Positions 10,459 to 17,982 of a stretch of DNA of 64,000 nucleotides are shown here, piece after piece (position 1 is the first letter of the stretch; every line of letters starts with the position of its first letter). Both the position numbers and the translations under genes were made by a program. Source of the stretch: Exiguobacterium artemiae 255-15 (lineage in GTDB: Bacteria; Bacillota; Bacilli; Exiguobacteriales; Exiguobacteriaceae); contig NC_010556.1 of assembly GCF_000019905.1 (NCBI RefSeq), positions 1,018,001-1,082,000 on the forward strand, written 5' to 3'. The notes beneath the pieces were generated by a model. That model had not been told where the DNA came from. It saw only the letters and a program-made list of their open reading frames with translations, and did no database searches.

Positions 10459-10470
10459 ATGAGGAGGTAA
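10459..10470 (+). other. Possible three-codon leader ORF (ATG AGG AGG TAA)
   Basis: A consensus AGGAGG at 10446-10451 lies seven bases before ATG AGG AGG TAA (Met-Arg-Arg-stop), 39 bases ahead of the endonuclease start. Both arginine codons are AGG, and the pair itself reads as a second Shine-Dalgarno sequence. Whether it is translated is unknown. Confidence 0.3.
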
Positions 10471-10509
10471 GACGAGCTCGTACATATGTAACCAAGGGGG
10501 AAACACAGT

Positions 10510-11331
10510 ATGAATTGGAAGTCGAAAATCAGCGGAGCGCTTGTCGCTGCACTTGCACTCGGGTCAATTTCGTTTACACCGGTTATCGCTAAGACAGAAC
10601 CGACCAAAATCGTTGCCGGACCACAGATGGTCACGTCACAATCGACGATCGACGCATATTATCTGCCGGCGTCAGGTAAAACAGGTGCGGCATTAAAAGC
10701 CTCATTACATGACATCATTGATAACCATACACAAGTATCGTACGACACGGTCTGGACTGCTCTGAAGGAAACGGACCAAGATCCGAACAATGCGAATAAT
10801 GTCATTGAACTGTACACGGGGAAATCGATTGCGAAGAGCAATAACGGCGGGAACGTTGGTCAATGGAACCGTGAGCACGTCTGGGCGAAGTCGCACGGTG
10901 ATTTCGGAACAAGCAACGGACCGGGAACGGATCTGCATCATCTGCGGGCGGAAGATGTTGTCGTCAACAGCGCACGGGGGAATCTTGATTTTGATAACGG
11001 CGGCACGAAGTATGCCGGTTGCGACTGTTACCGTGACAGCGATTCATGGGAACCGCCGACACGTGTCAAAGGCGATATCGCGCGTATGATCTTCTATATG
11101 GCTGTCCGCTATGAAGGCGGCGGTGAAATTGATTTGGAAGCATCGGAAAATGTCAGCAACGGCGCAAATCCACTTCATGGCAAACTGTCGACGCTAAAAG
11201 CATGGAACAAACTTGATCCGGTCGATGCGACGGAAATCAGACGCAATGACATCATTTTTGAAAAGTGGCAAAAAAACCGGAATCCATTTATCGATCATCC
11301 GGAATACGTGACATCGATTTGGGGAAATTAA
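10510..11331 (+). CDS. Secreted endonuclease I family nuclease
   Basis: 273-aa extracellular nuclease. A signal peptide (MNWKSKISGALVAALALGSI, cleavage probably near VIAK) precedes an endonuclease I domain with the motifs WNREHVWAKSHG and GTDLHHLRAEDVVVNSARGN. In this family the His and Asn residues form the beta-beta-alpha metal catalytic site. YAGCDCYRD and GDIARMIFYMAVRYEGG are further conserved blocks. It resembles Bacillus Bsn/YurI. A ribosome site AAGGGGG lies about nine bases before the ATG. It probably scavenges nucleic acids outside the cell, alongside the divergently transcribed amylase. Confidence 0.92.
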   Translation: MNWKSKISGALVAALALGSISFTPVIAKTEPTKIVAGPQMVTSQSTIDAYYLPASGKTGAALKASLHDIIDNHTQVSYDTVWTALKETDQDPNNANNVIELYTGKSIAKSNNGGNVGQWNREHVWAKSHGDFGTSNGPGTDLHHLRAEDVVVNSARGNLDFDNGGTKYAGCDCYRDSDSWEPPTRVKGDIARMIFYMAVRYEGGGEIDLEASENVSNGANPLHGKLSTLKAWNKLDPVDATEIRRNDIIFEKWQKNRNPFIDHPEYVTSIWGN

Positions 11332-11348
11332 TGTCAGACAGATCTGAA

Positions 11349-11389
11349 AGAGGGACACACCGATTTTTTTCGGACGTGTCTCTTTTTTT
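11349..11389 (+). terminator. Terminator of endonuclease gene
   Basis: An imperfect stem of GGGACAC with GTGTCTC, with an inner CCG/CGG pairing, is followed by seven T residues. Confidence 0.7.
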
Positions 11390-11485
11390 GACTGAGAAAA
11401 CGATGTGAAACCTTTTTTTAGGTCCGGCGTATAGAAAGAAGTGAAAATTAAACGGCAGGACTTTTACTACTGAGGGGATAGCATA

Positions 11486-12073
11486 ATGAAAAAAGCGATG
11501 AAACGTATCGGAGGACGTTTTTATAAGACTGGTCTTGGGCTGCTTCTGTTGCTCGCTGTCTTTTGGTTCAGTATTGGCTGGTTCGTCGCGAAAGGAGAAC
11601 GGCCGCTCGCAAACGGCAAACATCCATATGTTATCGTGCTTGGAGCCGGTGTCAAAGGAGAGACACCTTCGTTGATTTTAAGTAACCGGATTGAAGCGGC
11701 TGCCCGGTACGGAAAGCAGTTCCCGGATACGACATTCATCTTAAGCGGCGGACAAGGAGACGGAGAAGCGATTTCAGAAGCGGAAGCGATGCGGCGGGGG
11801 ATGATTCAAGCAGGAATCAGCGAAGAACGTTTATTGCTTGAAGATCAATCGACTTCGACGACCGAAAATCTGACTTTCTCAAAACGGCTGTTGCCGGCAT
11901 CCGAAAATCGTGTCTCGATCGTGACGTCGGACTTTCATTTGTACCGGGCCCGGAAAGAGGCAGCGCAAATGAATCTGAAGACCGACGCGATTCCCGCTGC
12001 GACACCACTGTCCGGTGTACTGCGTTATGGTATGCGGGAACGTGTCGCGATTGTCGTAAAATATTTTCAATGA
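11486..12073 (+). CDS. DUF218 (YdcF/SanA/ElyC-like) membrane protein
   Basis: 195-aa protein with one N-terminal span (about residues 12-33), then a DUF218 domain that begins PYVIVLGAGVKGETPS. It contains FILSGGQGDGEAISEAEAM, LLEDQSTSTTENLTFSK and IVTSDFHLYRARKEAA, the characteristic DUF218 blocks. Relatives SanA and ElyC influence envelope integrity and peptidoglycan or lipid-carrier metabolism; the biochemical activity is not settled. It is monocistronic, with a ribosome site (GAGGGG) ahead of the ATG. Confidence 0.85.
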   Translation: MKKAMKRIGGRFYKTGLGLLLLLAVFWFSIGWFVAKGERPLANGKHPYVIVLGAGVKGETPSLILSNRIEAAARYGKQFPDTTFILSGGQGDGEAISEAEAMRRGMIQAGISEERLLLEDQSTSTTENLTFSKRLLPASENRVSIVTSDFHLYRARKEAAQMNLKTDAIPAATPLSGVLRYGMRERVAIVVKYFQ

Positions 12074-12076
12074 AAA

Positions 12077-12103
12077 ACACCTTTCCGTTACCCGGAAAGG
12101 TGT
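12077..12103 (-). terminator. Terminator of the YtxH-like gene
   Basis: An 11-bp perfect stem (12077-12087 with 12093-12103) with a five-base loop. The T run is on the minus-strand side (GTGTTTTTCA), so it mainly serves the minus-strand gene. It may also act weakly on the DUF218 transcript. Confidence 0.85.
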
Positions 12104-12111
12104 CGTCGAAT

Positions 12112-12669
12112 TTATTTGTTGAGTTGCGAATCATTTGGCTTAGAGTCATCTTGATTAGAATCGTTTTGATGAGTAGTGTTCGGTTGATGCTCAGGAGGTG
12201 CTTCTTCTTTTCCGAGCGCCACATCTTTTGCTTCAACAACTTTGCTGCTGATGGAGTTTAGGTCACCTTTCGCTTCATTGACAGTCTCTTTGACCGATGA
12301 AGCGTCTGATTTGACCGTATCGAGTTCTGTGTTGACTTTATCGTAGACGTTTTGAACGTCTGATGCGACTTCTTGAATGATGCTTGAAGCGCTCTTCACT
12401 TGGTTGATGACTTGTGATGCTTTGCCAGACGGATCTTCTTTAATCGATGAAGCAAGCGTCGAGACCGAGTCTTTCGCGCCGCGTAGGCTTTGTTTCGTAT
12501 TTTGACGGCTCGAAGAACTGAGTAACGTCAGGAGACCACCAACGACTGCGCCAAGCAGCATTCCTGTAAGTAAACTGACTTGACGACCAGATGAAGTTTC
12601 CTGATCGAACTGACGGTTCGGGTTTTCAGCGTGGACGGCATGTGGATCGTTTGGTAAGTTTGGTTGCAT
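12112..12669 (-). CDS. YtxH-like general stress protein
   Basis: 185-aa protein with a polar N-terminus, one hydrophobic segment (LLTGMLLGAVVGGLLTLLSS, about residues 33-53) typical of YtxH proteins, then a long helical Ser/Lys/Asp-rich region (residues 55-155) with apolipophorin-like repeats, and a hydrophilic tail of Asn/Asp/Ser (NDSNQDDSKPNDSQLNK). The start at 12669 has AAGGGAG upstream; a longer frame to 12702 would reach back towards the -10. YtxH proteins of Bacillus are sigma-B stress proteins, and a sigma-B-type promoter is visible here upstream. Role in the cell unknown. Confidence 0.8.
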   Translation of the reverse strand: MQPNLPNDPHAVHAENPNRQFDQETSSGRQVSLLTGMLLGAVVGGLLTLLSSSSRQNTKQSLRGAKDSVSTLASSIKEDPSGKASQVINQVKSASSIIQEVASDVQNVYDKVNTELDTVKSDASSVKETVNEAKGDLNSISSKVVEAKDVALGKEEAPPEHQPNTTHQNDSNQDDSKPNDSQLNK

Positions 12670-12711
12670 GATTGACACTCCCTTAGAATATGATTTGACC
12701 ATGATAGGAAT

Positions 12712-12736
12712 ATACCCTTATCTCACAACTAAAAAC
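12712..12736 (-). promoter_or_regulatory. Sigma-B-type promoter of the YtxH-like gene
   Basis: On the minus strand, GTTTTT (12731-12736), a 13-base spacer and GGGTAT (12712-12717) match the sigma-B consensus GTTTAA-N12-15-GGGWAW. They lie about 40 bases ahead of the start codon. Confidence 0.75.
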
Positions 12737-12758
12737 ATGCATTTGTAAAACAACAAAA

Positions 12759-12783
12759 AGACCATCCAATGATATGATGGTCT
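12759..12783 (-). terminator. Terminator of the 56-aa membrane protein gene
   Basis: AGACCATC and GATGGTCT form an 8-bp stem. On the minus strand it is followed by TTTTTGTTG. Confidence 0.8.
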
Positions 12784-12800
12784 GAGACAGTCTAATTGTC

Positions 12801-12971
12801 TTACGGTCGATGTTCATCATCGTGTTTTTCAGATAATTTACGGTTGATTTCATCGTAATCAATTTCGATGTCATCTTTATTGCCTTTGTAGCCGTAACCC
12901 TTTGAAATCACGAGGATTGAAGCGACTAAGACGAAGACGATGATTAGAATGGAGACGACATAAAGCCACAT
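12801..12971 (-). CDS. Small YtzI-like membrane protein (56 aa)
   Basis: A short gene. The protein begins MWLYVVSILIIVFVLVASIL (one membrane span, residues 2-22), continues SKGYGYKGNKDDIEIDYDEI and ends in a charged tail rich in Asp, Glu, Lys and His. The GAAAGGAGG ribosome site is eight bases before the ATG, and a terminator follows the stop, so the frame is well supported. The span plus a 'SKGY' turn resembles Bacillus YtzI; that link is from memory and only moderately sure. Function unknown. Confidence 0.8.
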   Translation of the reverse strand: MWLYVVSILIIVFVLVASILVISKGYGYKGNKDDIEIDYDEINRKLSEKHDDEHRP

Positions 12972-13092
12972 GATCCATTCCTCCTTTCATTCTTCTTTAG
13001 TATGACGGAAAAAGCATCTTTCGTCTAAACGAAAATGTAAATTGTATGATAAACTATTTTCAATGAATATATGGATAGAGTGAGGTGACAAC

Positions 13093-14196
13093 ATGAGTAT
13101 ACTGGTCGTAGATGATGAGTTTACGAATTTGATGATTTTAGAACGTTTGCTTGAAAACGAGGGGTACGATGTCGTCAAAGCGATGAGCGGGGAAGAAGCG
13201 CTGGAGCTGATGGAAGATCCATTGTTCATCGAAACACTGGATGTTGTATTACTTGACGTCGAAATGCCCGGAATCAGCGGTATCGATGCGACCCGCTTAA
13301 TTCGTAAACGCTTTGGTTTGGATGAGTTGCCGATCGTCATCGTATCCGGCCGATCAAATGAAGAGGATATTGCGGACGGACTGGATGCCGGTGCTTCCGA
13401 CTATACGACGAAGCCGATCCGGAAAACGGAACTGTTGGCCCGTGTCCGGAACGCCATGTCACTCAAACAAGCGATCGACGCCCGAAAACGGTATGAAAAG
13501 GTATTGCAGGAAGACTTTGATTTAGCACAAAAGTTGCAACAGAGTGTCCTGAGTGCCAATATCGAGGACGAAGACATCCGGATTATGGCGACGTACATTC
13601 CTTCGAAAAAACTGGCGGGTGATATGTATGCCTGGTACCGGATTTCGCCGCAAAAATACGGGATCATTCTGTTTGATGTCATGGGACATGGTGTATCCTC
13701 CGCTTTGATCACGATGGGGATGAGTTCGATTTTATTTGAGCTCGTACACCGCATCGGCGATCCGGCGAAAGTCCTTGAGGAGTTAAACAAACAGATGAGC
13801 CGCCTGTTCCCGGGCGATGAAACGGAGATTTATTTTACGGCCGTGTACTTGTACATCGAACTGGATGAAATGAAACTCAGTTATGCCAATGCCGGACATC
13901 CACCGGGCTTGTTACGGATGGGAAATCAAATCATTCCGCTTGAGAATACGGGACTGCCGGTCGGAATGTTCGAAGATTCGGAGTATACAAGCCAAACGAT
14001 TGACCTCGTTTCGCCAGGTTGTGTCTACTTGTATACCGACGGCTTCATGGAGTTATACAGTAAAGGCATTGATGAAGGCATCAGTGCCATCCGTGAATTG
14101 ATTCACGAGCAGGGTCCTGCCATCCATCAATTGATTCAACCGGATCAAAGTGATGATGCGGACGATTTATGTCTCGTGACCGTCGAAATTAATTAA
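13093..14196 (+). CDS. Response regulator with PP2C (RsbU-like) phosphatase output
   Basis: 367-aa protein. A receiver domain (residues 1-122) has acidic residues D7/D8, phospho-acceptor D55 in VVLLDVEMPG and K107 in TTKPIR. A coiled linker (125-155) leads to a SpoIIE/PP2C phosphatase domain with metal-binding D177 (LAGDMYAW), D195 (FDVMGHG) and YLYTDGFMEL. This is the layout of RsbY of Bacillus cereus, in which phosphorylation activates dephosphorylation of the anti-anti-sigma factor RsbV and so frees sigma-B. No histidine kinase gene is adjacent; an HPt protein lies 1.2 kb downstream. A role in sigma-B control is inference from architecture. Confidence 0.9.
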   Translation: MSILVVDDEFTNLMILERLLENEGYDVVKAMSGEEALELMEDPLFIETLDVVLLDVEMPGISGIDATRLIRKRFGLDELPIVIVSGRSNEEDIADGLDAGASDYTTKPIRKTELLARVRNAMSLKQAIDARKRYEKVLQEDFDLAQKLQQSVLSANIEDEDIRIMATYIPSKKLAGDMYAWYRISPQKYGIILFDVMGHGVSSALITMGMSSILFELVHRIGDPAKVLEELNKQMSRLFPGDETEIYFTAVYLYIELDEMKLSYANAGHPPGLLRMGNQIIPLENTGLPVGMFEDSEYTSQTIDLVSPGCVYLYTDGFMELYSKGIDEGISAIRELIHEQGPAIHQLIQPDQSDDADDLCLVTVEIN

Positions 14197-14203
14197 ATGA
14201 AAC

Positions 14204-14306
14204 AAAAAACCACGTTCCTTTGATGAACTTAGCCGGAGAGAGCTGAAGAGACAATCGTCTCCGAACTCTTTTTCAAACTAAAGCATTCAAAAGGAAGTGG
14301 TTTTTT
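14204..14306. terminator. Long branched convergent terminator
   Basis: The outer stem pairs AAAAAACCAC and TTCCTTTGA (14204-14223) with 14287-14306 (single-base bulges), with A and T runs on both sides. It serves both the PP2C gene and corA. Inside is a further pairing, CGGAGA (14234-14239) with TCTCCG (14258-14263), so the roughly 100-base RNA is branched rather than a simple hairpin. Confidence 0.75.
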
Positions 14307-14335
14307 AATTTTTTTACGACTTTGAAGGAGTTCAA

Positions 14336-15271
14336 CTAAAAGAAACGGCGGCGCCATAAAATAAAGGCTGCCAGCCCCGAGAAGAAAATCATCATGCCGA
14401 AGACAATCCAAAAGCCGATGACTTCGCCTTCCCACGGTACATGCACGTTCATCCCGAACATTCCGGAAATCATCGTCGGAATCGAGATGACAATCGTGAT
14501 GGAAGCGAGAAACTTCATGACGAAGTTGACGTTGTTCGAGATGACAGAACCAAACGTATCCATCGTCGAACTGATGATATCTTTATAGATTTGGGCCATT
14601 TCCATAGCCTGCCGGTGTTCAACGAACACATCTTCGAGTAAGTCTTCGTCGTCTTCATGTTTCTCAAGACTCGGCGTTTTGATGATTCGATCGAGTACGC
14701 CGTCGTTTGACTTCAAGGAAGTCATGAAGTACACAAGTGATTTTTGTAAGTTCATTAATTGGAAAATTTCTTGATTTCGCATGGAACGTTGCAGTTCTTC
14801 TTCGAGCTCATCCATTCGACGGTCAATCTGCCGCAGGAATCGAAGATACGACGAACTGACTTTATAGAGGATCTGAAAGACGAACCGGGAACGGTAATTC
14901 GTCCGGAACGCCCGGAGTTTTCCCCCTGAGAACAACGTCAAGACATCCAGCTGTTGCGAACAGACAGTGATGAAGTGTCTTGAGGTCACGATGATACCAA
15001 GTGGAATCGTATTGTAACGGCGTCCGGATGATTCTTCTTCGATATAAGGAACGTCGACGATCATCAACAAACCTTCATCATCTTTCTCAAAACGAGGTTT
15101 TTCCTCGACATCAAGCGGGTCATAAATAAAATCCTCAGGAATTTTCGTAGCAGCGATGACTTGATCGGCTTCGTCTTTTGTCGGATTGACAAGATGAATC
15201 CAGGAACCTTTCGTAAACTCCTGAATTTCGTTGACTGCCCCCGTCACATCACTTCGATAAATCGTCAACAT
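14336..15271 (-). CDS. corA: CorA-family divalent cation channel
   Basis: 311-aa magnesium/cobalt transporter. A long cytoplasmic N-terminal domain (residues 1-245) with helical Glu/Arg-rich stretches precedes two membrane spans near the C-terminus. The signature GMN is at residues 273-275 in SGMFGMNVHVPW, and the basic tail is RRRFF. CorA forms a pentameric channel for passive Mg2+ entry. The ATG at 15271 has AGGAGGG six bases upstream. A sigma-A promoter lies ahead of it. Confidence 0.92.
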   Translation of the reverse strand: MLTIYRSDVTGAVNEIQEFTKGSWIHLVNPTKDEADQVIAATKIPEDFIYDPLDVEEKPRFEKDDEGLLMIVDVPYIEEESSGRRYNTIPLGIIVTSRHFITVCSQQLDVLTLFSGGKLRAFRTNYRSRFVFQILYKVSSSYLRFLRQIDRRMDELEEELQRSMRNQEIFQLMNLQKSLVYFMTSLKSNDGVLDRIIKTPSLEKHEDDEDLLEDVFVEHRQAMEMAQIYKDIISSTMDTFGSVISNNVNFVMKFLASITIVISIPTMISGMFGMNVHVPWEGEVIGFWIVFGMMIFFSGLAAFILWRRRFF

Positions 15272-15300
15272 TGTCTATCCCTCCTGCTCTTCACTTTTTT

Positions 15301-15330
15301 ATTATAGGAATACTCTATAGACCGTGTAAA
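15301..15330 (-). promoter_or_regulatory. Sigma-A promoter of corA
   Basis: On the minus strand TTTACA (15325-15330), an 18-base spacer and TATAAT (15301-15306) stand 30 bases before the start codon. Confidence 0.75.
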
Positions 15331-15391
15331 TGATTCTCCGATTTTTTTTTAAGACGATTAATGATAATATAGAAAAAGAGGAGGGGAAAAG

Positions 15392-15748
15392 ATGCCTTTT
15401 TTTAATGAAAAGAAGTTAGCGGAACTGCGTTTGATTGCCGGCGGCGATGACGTATTCTTGCAAAAAATCGGTGAGACGTATATTGCCCAGTTTGATCGGA
15501 AATTTCCGGAATTAAAGGAAGCGGTCGAAGCAAAAGATGCCGAACAGACAGAAAAATTAGCTCATTTACTTAAGGGTGCCTCCTATTCCGTTGCGGCGGA
15601 TGACTTAGCGGATGACTTTGAATTGCTGGAAAAAGAGGCTGAGACAGGCTCAGTCGAGAATGCGGCCGGTGTTTTAACCCGGATTGAAGACTGCATGACA
15701 GGGTTCAGAAAAACTTGGCTGAATGTATTTCTCGAAAAAAAACAGTGA
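15392..15748 (+). CDS. HPt (histidine phosphotransfer) domain protein
   Basis: 118-aa free-standing HPt protein. The helical bundle carries the phospho-acceptor motif LAHLLKGASYSVAADDL with H58. This is the place where HPt proteins have H-x-L-K-G-(S/A). Such proteins shuttle phosphoryl groups between receiver domains. AGGAGGGG sits upstream of the ATG. Possible partners in this window are the receiver-PP2C protein and CheV, but no kinase is near. An IS30 element follows 22 bases after the stop and separates it from the next terminator. Confidence 0.85.
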   Translation: MPFFNEKKLAELRLIAGGDDVFLQKIGETYIAQFDRKFPELKEAVEAKDAEQTEKLAHLLKGASYSVAADDLADDFELLEKEAETGSVENAAGVLTRIEDCMTGFRKTWLNVFLEKKQ

Positions 15749-15770
15749 TTTTGTTTAGACGAATTGTAAT

Positions 15771-15784
15771 ATTAAGTGCAACAC
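15771..15784. repeat. Left inverted repeat of the IS30 element
   Basis: ATTAAGTGCAACAC, the exact reverse complement of 16786-16799. Confidence 0.85.
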
Positions 15785-15864
15785 CTAGCTGAAAACACAA
15801 AAAAAACCCATAACGGCCTCGTGTAGAATAGAGTTACCACACAAAATTCAACGGAGGATTCGTT

Positions 15865-16803
15865 ATGAGCTATATTCATCTTACCATATCAGAAAGAGTC
15901 AAAATAGAGACGTATCTCGAGCTAGGTTTCTCTGTCCGAAAGATTGCGGGACGCCTGGGGCGTCAACCTTCTACGATTTCACGAGAATTGAAACGAAATC
16001 CTCATTACGATTCTTCTCATGCTGACCAGCGTTATGTGGAGCGAAAGAAGAAGTGCGGTGCACGTACGAAGTTTACGCTCGAAAAAGGAATCTGCATCCT
16101 CGAAAAATTACGGGAGACGTGGTCCCCTGAACAAATTGCCGGACGATTATTCCAAGAAGAAGGACTCTCGTTCAAGACAATTTATCGTTGGATTTATAGT
16201 GGCCTCGTCGAGGCCGATTCTGGACTTCTTCGGCAAAAGGGAAAGCGTCAGAAACCACGTGAGACGCGCGGACGCTTCAACGTCGGACTGCCAATCAGTA
16301 AACGTCCGTCCGACGTCAAAGGGCGTCAAACGTTTGGACATTGGGAGCTTGATACTGTTGTATCGGGTAGAGGAACGTCAAAAGCCTGTGTCGCAACGTT
16401 CGTCGAGCGAAAGAGTCGTTTTTATCTCGCTGTACCGATGGAAAATCGGTCCGCTCAATCGATGGAGTCTGCGATTCAAGCATTACATCTTTCCTTCCCG
16501 TTGGGAACGTTCCAAACTGCGACGACAGATCGTGGAAAAGAGTTTAGCTGTCATGAACGAATTCGTGACACGTTAGGCTTACCCATGTATTTTGCAGATC
16601 CGTATTCTTCTTGGCAGCGTGGTAGTAACGAGAACGCCAATGGTCTTCTCCGTGAATTTTTCCCGAAGGGGACAGATTTCGGAAAGGTCAGTCGTTCTGA
16701 AATCGCTCAAGCGCTCGCCTGGATTAATGGGAGACCACGAAAATGTCTTAACTGGAAAACTGCATACGAGGTCTTCACGGAAGAAGTGTTGCACTTAATT
16801 TGA
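15865..16803 (+). CDS. IS30-family transposase
   Basis: 312-aa DDE transposase. The N-terminal helix-turn-helix is FSVRKIAGRLGRQPSTISRE. The catalytic domain shows D in FGHWELDTVV, D in TTDRGKEFSCH and E in NENANGLLREFFPKG, the IS30 DDE signature with its typical 'ELDTV' and 'NENxNGLLR' blocks. Length and start (GGAGG upstream) are normal and the frame is intact, so the element may be active. The last codons lie in the right inverted repeat and the TGA stop (16801-16803) falls just outside the 14-base repeat, so it may come from flanking DNA. Confidence 0.95.
   Translation: MSYIHLTISERVKIETYLELGFSVRKIAGRLGRQPSTISRELKRNPHYDSSHADQRYVERKKKCGARTKFTLEKGICILEKLRETWSPEQIAGRLFQEEGLSFKTIYRWIYSGLVEADSGLLRQKGKRQKPRETRGRFNVGLPISKRPSDVKGRQTFGHWELDTVVSGRGTSKACVATFVERKSRFYLAVPMENRSAQSMESAIQALHLSFPLGTFQTATTDRGKEFSCHERIRDTLGLPMYFADPYSSWQRGSNENANGLLREFFPKGTDFGKVSRSEIAQALAWINGRPRKCLNWKTAYEVFTEEVLHLI
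16786..16799. repeat. Right inverted repeat of the IS30 element
   Basis: GTGTTGCACTTAAT, which also encodes the last residues of the transposase. Confidence 0.85.
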
Positions 16804-16832
16804 CAAACCGTCTTTAAAATAAAAGAGATTTA

Positions 16833-16871
16833 AAAAAACCGTTTCCTGATCAGACAGGAGACGGTTTTTTT
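16833..16871. terminator. Bidirectional terminator at the cheV 3' end
   Basis: AAACCGTTTCCTG (16836-16848) pairs with CAGGAGACGGTTT (16855-16867), with one G-T pair and a six-base loop. A and T runs lie on both sides. Confidence 0.9.
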
Positions 16872-16888
16872 GTTTAGGAAAATAGTGA

Positions 16889-17767
16889 TTACAGGACGTA
16901 TGTATCGACGGTTTCGATCAATCGACCGATTTCCGGCTTTGTAATCTGGGCGTTGACACCAACAGACTCGCCTTTATGGCGGAGGTCATCCGAAATCAAG
17001 GACGAGAAGACAACGATCGGTAATTCCGTGTAACGGTCATCTTCACGTAATCGTTTCGTCAAGTGCAGTCCATCCATTTTCGGCATCTCGATATCGGTGA
17101 TCAAGAGATCACAGTTGCTGCCTGCCTCAAACGCATCGAAGGCATCCTTGCCGTTGATAAACCACTTCAAGCCGTCATAACCGGCTTCTTCCAGCGTTTC
17201 GATGATTAACGTCCGGAGCATTTCCGAATCTTCCGCAATCCAAATGGTTTTATTGGAGCGGTTGCGGGGCGAAACACGACGGCCTTCTTCGCGGGCGAAG
17301 ATATCCTTGCGTGACAGCTCGAGCGCAATTTTCTCGTAATCGAGCAAGATGATCATCTTATCTCCCGTCTTAACGACACCATTCGTTAATCCTTCGATGC
17401 CTCGGGCGAGTTCATTCGGCGTATCAATCTGTTCCCACGAAATACGGCGGATTTCCGTTACAGAATCGACGCGGAGGACACTTTTTTCACCGTTAAACTC
17501 ACAGATGATCAACCGGTCATCTGTCGTTTCCTCATGGGCGACACCGATGACCGTCGGTAAGTCGATGACCGTCATGACTTCACCGCGTAGTTCAATCAGA
17601 CCTTTGACGGCATCCGGTGTGCCGGGGAGTGGTGTCATCGGTAACGGAACGATGATTTCACGGACTTTCATGACATTGATGCCGAACGTGTAAGGTCCGC
17701 AATGAAAAATAACGATTTCCAACTCATTTGTTCCAGCTTCTAATAAAATATCGTGTTGATTGTACAC
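16889..17767 (-). CDS. cheV: Chemotaxis coupling protein CheV (CheW-receiver fusion)
   Basis: 292-aa adaptor that couples chemoreceptors to CheA and is tuned by phosphorylation. The CheW-like domain (residues 10-145) has LPGTPDAVKGLIELRGEV, and a receiver domain (about 160-292) has LITDIEMPKMDG (phospho-Asp) and VFSSLISDD. The start is taken as the GTG at 17767 (MYNQHDILLEAGTNELEI), because AAAGGGG lies nine bases ahead and the N-terminus then matches Bacillus CheV. The alternative GTG at 17794 would have no ribosome site. No other chemotaxis genes are nearby. Confidence 0.92.
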   Translation of the reverse strand: MYNQHDILLEAGTNELEIVIFHCGPYTFGINVMKVREIIVPLPMTPLPGTPDAVKGLIELRGEVMTVIDLPTVIGVAHEETTDDRLIICEFNGEKSVLRVDSVTEIRRISWEQIDTPNELARGIEGLTNGVVKTGDKMIILLDYEKIALELSRKDIFAREEGRRVSPRNRSNKTIWIAEDSEMLRTLIIETLEEAGYDGLKWFINGKDAFDAFEAGSNCDLLITDIEMPKMDGLHLTKRLREDDRYTELPIVVFSSLISDDLRHKGESVGVNAQITKPEIGRLIETVDTYVL

Positions 17768-17861
17768 GTAATCGAGCCCCTTTCCATCCTGCACTACACT
17801 TCTGACTAGTTATCGGCAGAAAAAAGCAATTCTTCCACCGTAAAAAGAATAAAAAAGTTGT

Positions 17862-17875
17862 TGAAATCGCTTTCA
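17862..17875. promoter_or_regulatory. cre site upstream of gapN promoter
   Basis: TGAAATCGCTTTCA matches the cre consensus TGWNANCGNTNWCA at every position. It lies about 20 bases before the -35 box of the gapN promoter, where CcpA often activates rather than represses. It also lies ahead of the divergent cheV. Confidence 0.8.
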
Positions 17876-17895
17876 TTTTATGTTAAGCAAAAAGT

Positions 17896-17925
17896 TTGGC
17901 ATTTGTCTGACCAATTGATTACAAT
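17896..17925 (+). promoter_or_regulatory. Sigma-A promoter of gapN
   Basis: TTGGCA (17896-17901), an 18-base spacer and TACAAT (17920-17925). Confidence 0.65.
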
Positions 17926-17982
17926 AGGCTATGCAGCCACACACTGAAGTGAGAGAGAAAAAATAAATGGAGGTCGAGTGGA

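Larger units (their letters stand above)
15771..16799 (+). mobile_element. IS30-family insertion sequence
   Basis: An element of about 1.03 kb bounded by perfect 14-base inverted repeats (ATTAAGTGCAACAC at 15771-15784 and its complement at 16786-16799), with one transposase gene inside. No convincing 2-3 base target duplication is seen at either edge. It lies between the HPt gene and the terminator shared with cheV. The exact outer ends may differ by a few bases. Confidence 0.85.

Noticed and set aside
16019-16576. 185-aa open frame inside the transposase gene
   Set aside because: A shadow of the transposase in another frame; I see no frameshift signal of the kind used by IS3-type elements.
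15768-16802. Target-site duplication of the IS30 element
   Set aside because: I tested several possible ends; the 2-3 flanking bases do not match on the two sides.
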